Shown in pieces: positions 43,582 through 52,115 of a DNA stretch of 52,764 bases. Each line of letters starts with the position of its first letter. Positions within the stretch are counted from its first letter, which is position 1. The stretch is taken from NCBI RefSeq assembly GCF_002379365.1, contig NZ_JQIU01000008.1, positions 1,182,733 to 1,235,496 of the forward strand, read 5' to 3'. Origin of the DNA: Brachyspira sp. G79 (GTDB lineage: Bacteria > Spirochaetota > Brachyspiria > Brachyspirales > Brachyspiraceae). The position numbers were made by a program, and so were the translations under genes. Below the pieces are notes generated by a model that ran no database searches, was not told the origin of the DNA, and worked only from the letters and a program-made list of their open reading frames with translations.

Positions 43582-43932
43582 TCAATCTATTATAAAATTT
43601 TTCATATTTACAAATATTACTTTAGTTTTAAAGTTATTTATACTATCCTCAGCTGCATGTCCATAAGAAAGTATTATTATAGTATCATCTTTTTTGGCAT
43701 AATGAACATTGTCTCCATTAATACCTATAACTCCTGTTCCGCGTATGCCTTTAACTGCAACTGTTTCAAACCTTTTATCATTACTCAAATTAATAATAGA
43801 TACCCTATCCCCTTCTAGTATATTAGCTTTATCCATCAAGGCTTCATCTATTGTTATTGAGTCTTTAAAATTTAAATCAGTTCTTGTTACCGTAAGTCTG
43901 TGTATCTTAGACTTTATAATACTTCTCATCAT
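43582..43932 (-). CDS. panD: Aspartate 1-decarboxylase (PanD) homologue with altered key residues
   Basis: PanD makes beta-alanine for pantothenate/CoA and self-cleaves at Gly24-Ser25 to form a pyruvoyl group. This 116-residue protein aligns from its start: SKIHRLTVTRTDLNF has Lys9, His11 and Arg12, Ser25 is present in DSITIDEA, Arg54/Thr57 are in KRFETV, and NG72-73 in GINGDN. But residue 24 is Asp (GAC) instead of Gly and residue 58 is Val instead of the proton-donor Tyr. So self-processing or catalysis may be altered or lost. It lies 26 bases upstream of the giant CoA-dehydratase activase gene, likely one operon. Confidence 0.8.
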   Translation of the reverse strand: MMRSIIKSKIHRLTVTRTDLNFKDSITIDEALMDKANILEGDRVSIINLSNDKRFETVAVKGIRGTGVIGINGDNVHYAKKDDTIIILSYGHAAEDSINNFKTKVIFVNMKNFIID

Positions 43933-44115
43933 AATAATAATAAATCCAAAAAATAATCTTTTCTTATTATATTATTAACTTATTTTTACAAATATTTTAC
44001 TTATATGACAAAAAAATGTCAATATTATAATTAAAGATATTTATTAATAATAGTTATTATATACTATAACTATTATTAAATATATTATACATTTTATACA
44101 TTTATAACTTAATTA

Positions 44116-44751
44116 TTAGAATTGGCTTACGAATGCATTTGTGAATTTAGCTGTTAAATCACCTTCAACAATAACATCTAAAGGAAAAACTCTTTTATTG
44201 CCCAATCTGTAATTAACATAATTTTCTTTTTCATGTATTATAATCTCAATAAGATCTATTTTATTAGCAAACTCTTTGACAAATTCTCTTTCATCAACTC
44301 TATTCTCCCCCCTCTTTGAAGCCGCCTTATTGCCTTGATTAATTATACTTCTTGCTGAGTAATCCTTAATTTTATTATCCCAATATTCTATATCAGAAAA
44401 TATATTTCTAATAAAATTAACAGCCCTTTCTTTATAGTATTCATCTGCATCGTCAAAGGCTACAAGTATCTTTCTATTATTAACCCAATCAAACTCTTTA
44501 TCAAAAGAACCTACCATTCTGTTATACAAAAAATCACCCAAAACTTCATCTTTATAATAAATAGGCTCTAAATATTCCTTAAGCATAGGAGTTAAATCTT
44601 CATCTTTGTAATTACTATCTATAATGTCTGCAAGTAAAAACTCTGCTAATTCCTCTCCCTGCTCTTTTTCGTATCTCACCTTTAATTTTACAACAGACTC
44701 CCTTTTAAGAATAGATTTATAATAATCCATTTCTTTTTCATCTATTTTCAT
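44116..44751 (-). CDS. DUF2262-like domain protein
   Basis: A 211-residue cytosolic protein with no signal peptide or membrane segment. The C-terminal half (FDKEFDWVNNRKILVAFD..., AVNFIRNIFSDIEYWDNKIKDYSA, ...GDLTAKFTNAF) fits the DUF2262 family, of unknown function. Its ATG overlaps the stop of the preceding small gene by 4 bases (ATGA), a sign of coupled translation. Confidence 0.65.
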   Translation of the reverse strand: MKIDEKEMDYYKSILKRESVVKLKVRYEKEQGEELAEFLLADIIDSNYKDEDLTPMLKEYLEPIYYKDEVLGDFLYNRMVGSFDKEFDWVNNRKILVAFDDADEYYKERAVNFIRNIFSDIEYWDNKIKDYSARSIINQGNKAASKRGENRVDEREFVKEFANKIDLIEIIIHEKENYVNYRLGNKRVFPLDVIVEGDLTAKFTNAFVSQF

Positions 44752-44939
44752 TCTGACAAGTATTTTTTTATTTTTTCTATATAGTTAGTCTCCATATCTT
44801 TATATGCAATACATATAATAAGAACATTTATTTTATCATCATCTTCTGTTTTTGCCCCTAAAAAGTCTGGAGAGCCTATTATAAAGGCAATGTCTTTATA
44901 TTCATCTCTAAATTCAGTTTCTTTTTGTAAATAAAACAT
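44748..44939 (-). CDS. Small conserved-looking protein coupled to the DUF2262 gene
   Basis: 63 residues (FRDEYKDIAFIIGSPDFLGA, INVLIICIAYKDMETNYIEK): a small alpha/beta protein without known domain, ending in the 4-base overlap with the next gene. Only a weak SD (GGGAT) precedes the ATG. Function unknown. Confidence 0.5.
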   Translation of the reverse strand: MFYLQKETEFRDEYKDIAFIIGSPDFLGAKTEDDDKINVLIICIAYKDMETNYIEKIKKYLSE

Positions 44940-45107
44940 AACTAAATCCCACTATAATTATTTATAAATATCTTTTTATAATATAAAACAAATAATGATA
45001 ATTGTCAAAAGGAATTTTTATATAGGGTAAAATAATAAATATAAGTATTTAGAATTTTATTTTATGATTTATTTATTAATAAAAAATATTTATATTAATT
45101 TAATATA

Positions 45108-45635
45108 TTATCTTAATACTCCAAACTCTATTAAATTTAAAGTATTAACTTCTTCTACATAAGGTATTGGATACTCCGACATATCTTTACCTTCACGTAA
45201 AGTATTATATATAGTTAAATTACTCTTTTTCCAATCAGCTAATCTGTTTTGATATTCTTTAGTATATCCAGAAGTCATTTTTATTTTCCCGTTATCGTCA
45301 AGTACAAAACCAACAAACATATTTACATTAGTATTTGGTATTGAATCTCTTACACTATAAGCAACATAGCTCAAAGGCATTTTTTCATAATAATATGCAT
45401 TTGTAGCAGTTTCTGCATACAAAAATACCCCCTTACCTCTTACCATACCATTAATTTTGTATTCAACATTTCCATTTTCTTTAAAAGTATACAAATATCC
45501 GTTTGGTGCCATTACACTTTTTCCGCGAACTTTTTTTATCCAAACATTATTATAATTGCTGTCTGCCACTTTATCATTAGAAGCACATGCTGTTATTAAA
45601 AATAAAAAAATTGATATACTATATAGTCTTATCAT
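45108..45635 (-). CDS. Lipoprotein of unknown function
   Basis: 175 residues from the ATG at 45635 (SD AAGAGGTG, 5-base spacing); an upstream TTG (45653) lacks an SD. The N-terminal hydrophobic stretch ends in ITAC, so Cys17 should be lipidated. The mature part is rich in beta segments (KVRGKSVMAPNGYLYTFKEN, GNVEYKINGMVRGKGVFLY), a lipocalin-like beta pattern seen in several spirochaete lipoproteins. No closer family recognised. Confidence 0.7.
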   Translation of the reverse strand: MIRLYSISIFLFLITACASNDKVADSNYNNVWIKKVRGKSVMAPNGYLYTFKENGNVEYKINGMVRGKGVFLYAETATNAYYYEKMPLSYVAYSVRDSIPNTNVNMFVGFVLDDNGKIKMTSGYTKEYQNRLADWKKSNLTIYNTLREGKDMSEYPIPYVEEVNTLNLIEFGVLR

Positions 45636-45840
45636 AAGGCACCTCTTTGACAAATTCTCGACATTAATAATAAATAGATTAAAAAATTATTTATAATTAA
45701 CACTTTTTGGTATGTACGAAAGAACATTATATATTCTAAAAATTCAAAATTGAAATGCCTATATTATATATAAATTATTTAACATATAAAACATTTCTAT
45801 TAAAAATAATTAATAATTTCATATATACATAAACAACTAT

Positions 45841-45963
45841 AGTTTGTCAAAAATTAATTTTTTAAATTTTGATATTTGAGGGTACGCCTGCGACCTAAGG
45901 AAATACTGTTAAGTATGGTGTACGGCTGGATTCCAAAAAAGTTAAATAAAAAATTGACAAACT
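45841..45963. repeat. Short dispersed element E with perfect 10-base inverted ends
   Basis: AGTTTGTCAA (45841-45850) and TTGACAAACT (45954-45963) bound a 123-base element. It keeps the ends of copies A and B and the outer TATACATAAACAACTATA flank, but has a different, shorter core. It looks like an internally deleted copy. A single half-site TAGTTTTTGAAACAA of the other end type lies near 46011. The rest of 45654-46139 has the mfd promoter region only. Confidence 0.55.
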
Positions 45964-46139
45964 TAAAAATTTTCAATATAAAATAAGAAATTTATAAAAA
46001 TTGTAATTCAATAGTTTTTGAAACAAATATATATATAAAAGTTTGTATAATCTTTTATTATAAGCTATTGCTATTTAATAGAATATTATTTATATTTATA
46101 CGAAAATATTTTATACCTTTTATAAGCGGTAAAAACATC

Positions 46140-49100
46140 ATGTACAGTAGCGAAATCATATCAGACATATTAATAGAAAGATTTACTAAAAGCGAAGAGT
46201 ATTTAAATTTTGATATAGAAAACACAAAAAGTATAACAGGCATTAAAGGCGGAAGCGATGCATTATTATTTGCAGCACTTTTTCAGAAAAACAGTATTTT
46301 GATAATAAAAGAAAATGAAAGTGAAGCAATGCTCCTTAGCCAGTCATTAAACTTTTATAACATACCTAATTATTATTTTCCAGATTATGATACAGTGCCT
46401 TTTACAAAAATGTCTCCTATAACCGATATAGCTCAGGAGAGAATAAATATTTTATACAGATTAATAAATAAAGAACACTGCATTATAATAACAACCATAA
46501 ATGCCGTAACAAGAAAAATAGCAAACAGAAAAGACTTAAAAAAACTTTATATAGAACTTTATGTAGGCAACAAATTAGATTTGGATAATTTAAGATTAAA
46601 ATTATATGATTTAGGATATGTTATAGAGAGAGAAGTTGCTGAAAAAGGTACCGCATCTGTCAGAGGAAGTATTGTAGATGTATTTTCTGTAGAATATGAT
46701 AACCCTATAAGAATAGAAATGTTTGATGATGAGATTGAAAGTATAAGGTTATTTAATATAGAAGACGGAAGATCATTTAAAAGTATTGATAATATAATAA
46801 TTTATCCAGTACGTGAAGTTGTTTACAGCGATGAAGATGTAGAAGTTTTTTTAAATAAAAATAGTACAGAAGATGAAATTAAAGATAATATAATCAAAAG
46901 AAAATATTTTGCTGGAAGTGAAAATCTGCTTCCTATGTTTTATTCAAATTTAGAAACTATATTTGATTATTTTGATTACGGATATGTATTTATAGACGAT
47001 GCCTTAAAATTAAAGACAAAATTAATAACAATACTTGATACTATAAGAGAAAATTTTAACGATATAGATAATATATTTTCTCTTATAGGTGATATTGAAA
47101 AACTATATATTAACAATGATTATTTTAATGAAATAGTAAAAAAATCAATTAATATATCACCTTTTATAACTGACATTGATATATACAAATTTAATTTTTT
47201 AGAGGGTATTTCTTTCAAATCAAGATTAACAGACTTTCTTGATTATGTTAAAGAATATAGGAAAAAAGACTATTTAATAGTTCTCTCTACTGGACATTAT
47301 GATCAGGCTTTAAGATTCTATAAAATAATGCAGGATTTATCTCCTATAATTGCAGCACCAGAAGAAGAGGAGAATAAGAAAGAAAGTGTTAAAGAAGCCA
47401 AAGAAGATATTGATAAAAAAGAAAATGATGATGAGAACAAAGAAAATAAAGAAAAAATAAAAAACACAGAAGAAAATCATAAAGAGATAGTTTTAGAAGA
47501 TAAAAGCAGCATATCAGAAGAAAACATAGCAGAAGAAAAAGAAGACTATTCAAAAAATGAAAACAATTTTTATATTATAACGGCTCAGGCATCTTCAGGA
47601 TTTGTAAAAGATAACATAAAAACTATATTTATAGCAGACTGGGAAGTATTTGGAAGAAAAAGAAAAAAGGTTAGAAAAATACCTAAAGTAAATAAAAATC
47701 TAATAGAAACATTTGTTGATTTGAATGTAGGCGATTATGCTGTGCATGTAAATTACGGTATAGGAAAGTATTTAGGACTAACAAGAAAATTATCCAACGG
47801 AAAAGAAAAAGACTATATCACTTTGGAATATGCTAAGGGTGATAAATTATATATACCTGTTGAGCAGATGAACTTTGTACAGAAATACATATCAGGTCAT
47901 GGAGAAGCGCCTAAATTAACTCAGCTTGGCGGAAGTGCTTGGGATAAGATAAAAAGTAAGGCAAGAGAAGATGCACTAGCTACTGCAAGAGAATTGATAA
48001 AACTTTATGCCATAAGGTCTAATATTCAGGGAAATGTTTATGGTGCGGATACTCAGTGGCAGGACGATTTTGAGGCTTCATTTAAATATGAAGAAACAGT
48101 TGATCAATTAAGGGCTATAAATGATATAAAAGAAGATATGGAAAGCGGAAAGATGATGGATAGGCTTGTATGCGGAGATGTGGGATTTGGTAAAACAGAG
48201 GTGGCATTTAGAGCGGTTTTTAAAGCTATAATGGCTGGCAAACAATGTGCTATACTATGTCCTACTACTATACTTTCACAGCAGCATTATAACAATGCCA
48301 AAAAAAGATTTGAAGATTTTCCTATACGTATAGAAGTTTTAAACAGATTTGTTACAAGTAAGCAGGCTAAAAGAAACAAGGAATTATTAAAAAATGGTTC
48401 CTGTGATTTGATAGTAGGTACTCATATGCTTTTATCCGACGACATAGAGTTTAAAAATTTAGGGCTTATAGTTATAGATGAAGAGCAGCGTTTTGGAGTT
48501 AAGCATAAAGAGGCTTTAAAAAGATTAAGATTAGAAACAGATGTTCTTACTCTCTCAGCTACTCCTATACCTAGAACACTAAATATGGCTTTAACTGGAA
48601 TAAGAGATATAAGCATAATAGAAACTCCTCCACTAAACAGAATACCAGTAAAAACTTTTGTTACAGAGTTCAGCGAAGAGGCTGTTGTAAATGCAATAGA
48701 AAGAGAGCTTAAAAGAGATGGTCAGGTATTTTATTTATACAATAGAATAGATACTATAGAATCATTTGCATTGATGATAAAAAAACTATGTCCTAAAGCA
48801 CGTATATGTGTAGCACATGGAAGAATGACAGGGCATCAGTTAGAAAAAATAATGGAAGATTTTATTAATCATAAATATGATATTTTAGTTTCAACTACAA
48901 TAATAGAAAACGGGATAGATATACCTAATGCCAACACCATATTAATAGATAATGCCAATAGATTAGGTTTGTCAGAGCTTTATCAATTAAGGGGACGTGT
49001 AGGAAGAAGTGACAGAGAGGCTTATGCTTATATGTTTTATCCTAGCGATTTGGCATTAACAGAAGTTGCTTATAAAAGGCTAGAAGCTATATCAGAACAC

Positions 49101-49697
49101 ACAGATTTAGGAGCTGGTTTTAAAATAGCTATGCGTGATTTAGAAATTAGAGGAGCGGGTAATATATTAGGAAAAGAACAGTCTGGTATGATATATCAAG
49201 TTGGTTATGAACTTTATACTCAAATGCTTGAAGAGGCTACAAATGAATATAAAGGTGAAATAAAAGAAGTTACATTTGATACAGTAATAGATTTAAAACA
49301 TAATCTCTTTATACCAGATTCCTATATAGCAGATTCAAAAGAGAAAATATCAGCATACAAACTTATAATGCGTTCTCAGGATAATGAAGATATTGACTAT
49401 GCTAAAGATTATATGATTGATAAATACGGTAAACTCCCTAAAGAATTGGAAGATATTTTTGATATAGCAAGACTTAAAGTAATATTAAAAAGAATAAGAG
49501 TATTATCAGTAATGGAAGGTCAGTATAATATATATTTAAAACTTGATAAATATTCTAAAATAGACACTAATAAACTTATAGAGCTTATAAACACAAAAAA
49601 CTCAGGAGTATATTTTGATAAAGATAATCTCAATCAGTTAATAATACCAGTTATACATGAAAAAGAAAATGATCTTGATTGGAAAATAGAAAAATAA
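46140..49697 (+). CDS. mfd: Transcription-repair coupling factor
   Basis: An ATP-dependent translocase that removes stalled RNA polymerase and recruits UvrA. From ATG 46140 it has 1185 residues; a TTG 72 bases upstream would add an unlikely hydrophobic tail. Order: UvrB-like module (1-~330, YFPDYDTVPFTKMSP, KGTASVRGSIVDVF), a very charged Glu/Lys insertion (~407-477), the RNAP-interacting CarD-like domain (~525-590, VGDYAVHVNYGIGKYLG), RecG-like helicase lobes (P-loop GDVGFGKTE ~680, DEEQ ~779, SATPIPRTL, QLRGRVGRSDREAYAY), and the C-terminal TRCF domain. The charged insertion is unusual. The end may be shifted: see 49679-49891. Confidence 0.95.
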   Translation: MYSSEIISDILIERFTKSEEYLNFDIENTKSITGIKGGSDALLFAALFQKNSILIIKENESEAMLLSQSLNFYNIPNYYFPDYDTVPFTKMSPITDIAQERINILYRLINKEHCIIITTINAVTRKIANRKDLKKLYIELYVGNKLDLDNLRLKLYDLGYVIEREVAEKGTASVRGSIVDVFSVEYDNPIRIEMFDDEIESIRLFNIEDGRSFKSIDNIIIYPVREVVYSDEDVEVFLNKNSTEDEIKDNIIKRKYFAGSENLLPMFYSNLETIFDYFDYGYVFIDDALKLKTKLITILDTIRENFNDIDNIFSLIGDIEKLYINNDYFNEIVKKSINISPFITDIDIYKFNFLEGISFKSRLTDFLDYVKEYRKKDYLIVLSTGHYDQALRFYKIMQDLSPIIAAPEEEENKKESVKEAKEDIDKKENDDENKENKEKIKNTEENHKEIVLEDKSSISEENIAEEKEDYSKNENNFYIITAQASSGFVKDNIKTIFIADWEVFGRKRKKVRKIPKVNKNLIETFVDLNVGDYAVHVNYGIGKYLGLTRKLSNGKEKDYITLEYAKGDKLYIPVEQMNFVQKYISGHGEAPKLTQLGGSAWDKIKSKAREDALATARELIKLYAIRSNIQGNVYGADTQWQDDFEASFKYEETVDQLRAINDIKEDMESGKMMDRLVCGDVGFGKTEVAFRAVFKAIMAGKQCAILCPTTILSQQHYNNAKKRFEDFPIRIEVLNRFVTSKQAKRNKELLKNGSCDLIVGTHMLLSDDIEFKNLGLIVIDEEQRFGVKHKEALKRLRLETDVLTLSATPIPRTLNMALTGIRDISIIETPPLNRIPVKTFVTEFSEEAVVNAIERELKRDGQVFYLYNRIDTIESFALMIKKLCPKARICVAHGRMTGHQLEKIMEDFINHKYDILVSTTIIENGIDIPNANTILIDNANRLGLSELYQLRGRVGRSDREAYAYMFYPSDLALTEVAYKRLEAISEHTDLGAGFKIAMRDLEIRGAGNILGKEQSGMIYQVGYELYTQMLEEATNEYKGEIKEVTFDTVIDLKHNLFIPDSYIADSKEKISAYKLIMRSQDNEDIDYAKDYMIDKYGKLPKELEDIFDIARLKVILKRIRVLSVMEGQYNIYLKLDKYSKIDTNKLIELINTKNSGVYFDKDNLNQLIIPVIHEKENDLDWKIEK

Positions 49698-49891
49698 AAA
49701 ATACTATACTAGAAATAGAAAGCGATAAAATTAATGAAATAGAAAATAATGAAGATATAAAAAATGAGAATAATCAAAATAATATGAGCATTACAGAAGC
49801 CAATTTCAAAAATAATAAAAGCAGTAAAAAAAGAACTTATGTTAGAAGAAGCAAATCTCCTAAAATTATAAAGATAAATAAAGATAAATAA
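49679..49891 (+). CDS. Basic-tail ORF overlapping the mfd end, probably the shifted mfd C-terminus
   Basis: A 70-residue reading from TTG that overlaps the last 19 bases of mfd in the next frame. It is acidic/Asn-rich first (EIENNEDIKNENN) and very basic at the end (SKKRTYVRRSKSP), which is not typical of a free protein. One extra A in the run just before the mfd stop (near 49690) would make mfd run on as WKIEKIKNTILEIESDK to 49891. A tail of an ~1250-residue Mfd is the simpler explanation; a separate small gene is the alternative. Confidence 0.4.
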   Translation: MENRKIKNTILEIESDKINEIENNEDIKNENNQNNMSITEANFKNNKSSKKRTYVRRSKSPKIIKINKDK

Positions 49892-49922
49892 TTTTTATAT
49901 GATAAGAATTATTAAATTAATT

Positions 49923-50627
49923 CTATTTATCAATATTAAATTTTTGTTTTATTAAAGATACAAATTCTATTCTTTTATCCATATACTGCCCCATAATTCC
50001 TATAACCTTTCCCATTGTAAAAGCAGCAAGTACAGTACCTATTCCAAGTCCTTTTATATGACCTAAAAATATAAATGTAATTACCGCTGTAGTAAAAAGA
50101 CAAGTTACATCAAAAATTATCTTTATTTTGGAATATGGAATACTTATTATATTTGAAAGCTCCCTAGGAAATAAATCAGTAGGTATAATAGGAAGTTTAC
50201 ATCTATTTGATAACGCTATACCGAAACATAGGATAAAATAACTTATTACAAAATATATTATTCTATATGTAATAGTTAATGGCAGATGACTTATCCATAA
50301 TTCATGTATATCAATAAATTTACCGAAACAAAACCCTACTATAAAACTAAACAAATATTCACCCACAAACTTTTTTCTAAGTATCATAAGCACTAATACC
50401 AATATACCCTGAAAAATATATGTGAAAGTACCAAGAGATATATTTGTTATTACTTCAGAAAAAGCATAAGGTACGCTTGAAATAGCTGATATACCAGAAC
50501 CTGAATAGAGCATTAATACTACACCAAAACTATTGATAATAACAACAATAATTAAAGCTAATTCTCCGCTTATTATAAAATTTCTATTTTGTTTATGAAA
50601 TGATATATCATTTTCTGCAGTAGTCAT
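49923..50627 (-). CDS. YczE/YitT-like integral membrane protein
   Basis: 234 residues with about six membrane helices (LALIIVVIINSFGVVLML, FTYIFQGILVLVLMIL, IIYFVISYFILCFGIAL and others) and the family feature PIIPTDLFPRELS after helix 4. It belongs to the YczE/YyaS/YitT group (DUF6198-like), of unknown transport role. SD AGAGGA before the ATG. It is convergent with mfd with only 31 bases between the 49891 end and its stop. Confidence 0.75.
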   Translation of the reverse strand: MTTAENDISFHKQNRNFIISGELALIIVVIINSFGVVLMLYSGSGISAISSVPYAFSEVITNISLGTFTYIFQGILVLVLMILRKKFVGEYLFSFIVGFCFGKFIDIHELWISHLPLTITYRIIYFVISYFILCFGIALSNRCKLPIIPTDLFPRELSNIISIPYSKIKIIFDVTCLFTTAVITFIFLGHIKGLGIGTVLAAFTMGKVIGIMGQYMDKRIEFVSLIKQKFNIDK

Positions 50628-50852
50628 ATATTTTATCCTCTTTATATATAGTACGTATAGTTATTATTTTTTTAAACGCTAATATTATATAACTAACTAC
50701 ATATTAATCAATAGTAATATTTATATTAAAGAAAAATAATTCAATTAATATAAAATTTGTATAGCTTCAAAATATAAAAACTAGCTATTGGTTTTTATGT
50801 TTCGTAATTTTCTTTAATGCCATTTTTTATTATTACTACCTATAAACTCGCC

Positions 50853-50889
50853 AAAAAATAGCTTACAACTTCATTTGTCAGTTGTAAAC
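50853..50889 (-). terminator. Terminator of rsgA
   Basis: On the minus strand TTACAAC (50887-50881) pairs with GTTGTAA (50869-50863) over an 11-base loop, followed by GC and a T-run from 50859-50853, about 28 bases after the rsgA stop. The rest of 50628-50852 has no gene I can support. Confidence 0.7.
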
Positions 50890-50915
50890 TAATCGTTTAT
50901 AGCATTAGGCAAACA

Positions 50916-52007
50916 CTACTTATTAACTTTTTTATTCCTATTTCCATGTTTTGTTATTTTTTTTAAAGCCTCTTTTCTGTCTTTCTTTATTTCTATAGAA
51001 CTTTTTTGCAATTGTCTATTTTCATTAAGGAGTGTTACATAAGCATCATATCTATCATATGGTATCTCATCATTTTCAAGCAGTTCTAATATATAGCAGT
51101 CTGGTTCATGCTGATGCGTACAGTCTTTGAACTTACATCTTTTAGCATATTCTTCTAAATCTTCAAAAGTTTTCTTTATACCTTTATCATCTTCCCAAAG
51201 CCCTAAATTTCTTAATCCTGGAGTATCTATTACTACTCCGCCGCTATCTAGTACTAAAAGCTCTCTGTGAGTTGTAGTATGCATTCCTTTAAAATCATAC
51301 TCTCTTACTTCCTGAGTTTTCATCTTTTCATCTTTCAATAGATAATTAATAATGGTAGATTTTCCAGCTCCTGATGCTCCTATAAATACTGATGAGGTAT
51401 ATTTTTTAATATATTTTAAAAATATATCAGCATTCTTACCAGTCTTTGAACTATAGGCAAAAACTGTTTCATTAGGATAAGTTTCTTTTATAGTTGCTAA
51501 TAATTCTTTATATTCTTCATCTTCATACAAATCAATTTTACTTATGGCTATTATTGGTTTTATATTAGAAGTGTGAACCACTGACAAATATCTTGCTATA
51601 GCAGACATAGGCATTTCATTATCAATACCTACTATGATAAATGCATAATCAATATTGCTTACTATAGCTTGAATATCATTTTTTTTAATATTAGCTTTTC
51701 TGTATAAAATATTTTTTCTAGTGAGTATTGTATCAATAAAGGCATTGTTATCCGACTTTTTCATAAGCACCCAATCACCTACAACTGGAAGTTCGCTTTG
51801 TATTTCAGAATTATATCTAATTTTTCCCTTAATCCTAGCTAAAAACTCACCCTCATCGGAAAAAAGAGTATAGTATCTTTTATTAATTCTTATTACTCTT
51901 GCAGGCACAAGCTCTTCATTATCAATTTCTTCCAAAGAATTAATATTCAAACTATCTAATACCAATTTTTCAAAATATTCATCAAAACCTATATCTCTTA
52001 TTTTCAA
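50916..52007 (-). CDS. rsgA: Ribosome small-subunit-dependent GTPase A
   Basis: A circularly permuted GTPase that matures the 30S subunit. 363 residues: N-terminal OB fold (~30-100, ARVIRINKRYYTLFSDEGEF), then GTPase motifs in permuted order: SKID (G4, ~156), GASGAGKS (G1, ~212), the G2 region KGMHTTTH, and DTPGLR (G3). A C-terminal zinc knuckle CKFKDCTHQHEPDC follows, and a Lys-rich tail (RKEALKKITKHGNRNKK) that contacts rRNA. The start is TTG at 52007 with GGGG about 10 bases upstream; no in-frame ATG is near. Confidence 0.95.
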   Translation of the reverse strand: MKIRDIGFDEYFEKLVLDSLNINSLEEIDNEELVPARVIRINKRYYTLFSDEGEFLARIKGKIRYNSEIQSELPVVGDWVLMKKSDNNAFIDTILTRKNILYRKANIKKNDIQAIVSNIDYAFIIVGIDNEMPMSAIARYLSVVHTSNIKPIIAISKIDLYEDEEYKELLATIKETYPNETVFAYSSKTGKNADIFLKYIKKYTSSVFIGASGAGKSTIINYLLKDEKMKTQEVREYDFKGMHTTTHRELLVLDSGGVVIDTPGLRNLGLWEDDKGIKKTFEDLEEYAKRCKFKDCTHQHEPDCYILELLENDEIPYDRYDAYVTLLNENRQLQKSSIEIKKDRKEALKKITKHGNRNKKVNK

Positions 52008-52115
52008 TATCTATAACCCCATAAAAAATTCTATGATTATATAATACTAAATATAAAAATATTTGTCAATTTAATTATTAGATTTAGTAGAATTAGTTTA
52101 TAAATATTTGTTTAT

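Noticed and set aside
46068-46139. Upstream TTG start for mfd giving a hydrophobic N-terminus
   Set aside because: Mfd is cytosolic and family starts align near ATG 46140; the added residues look like intergenic A+T sequence.
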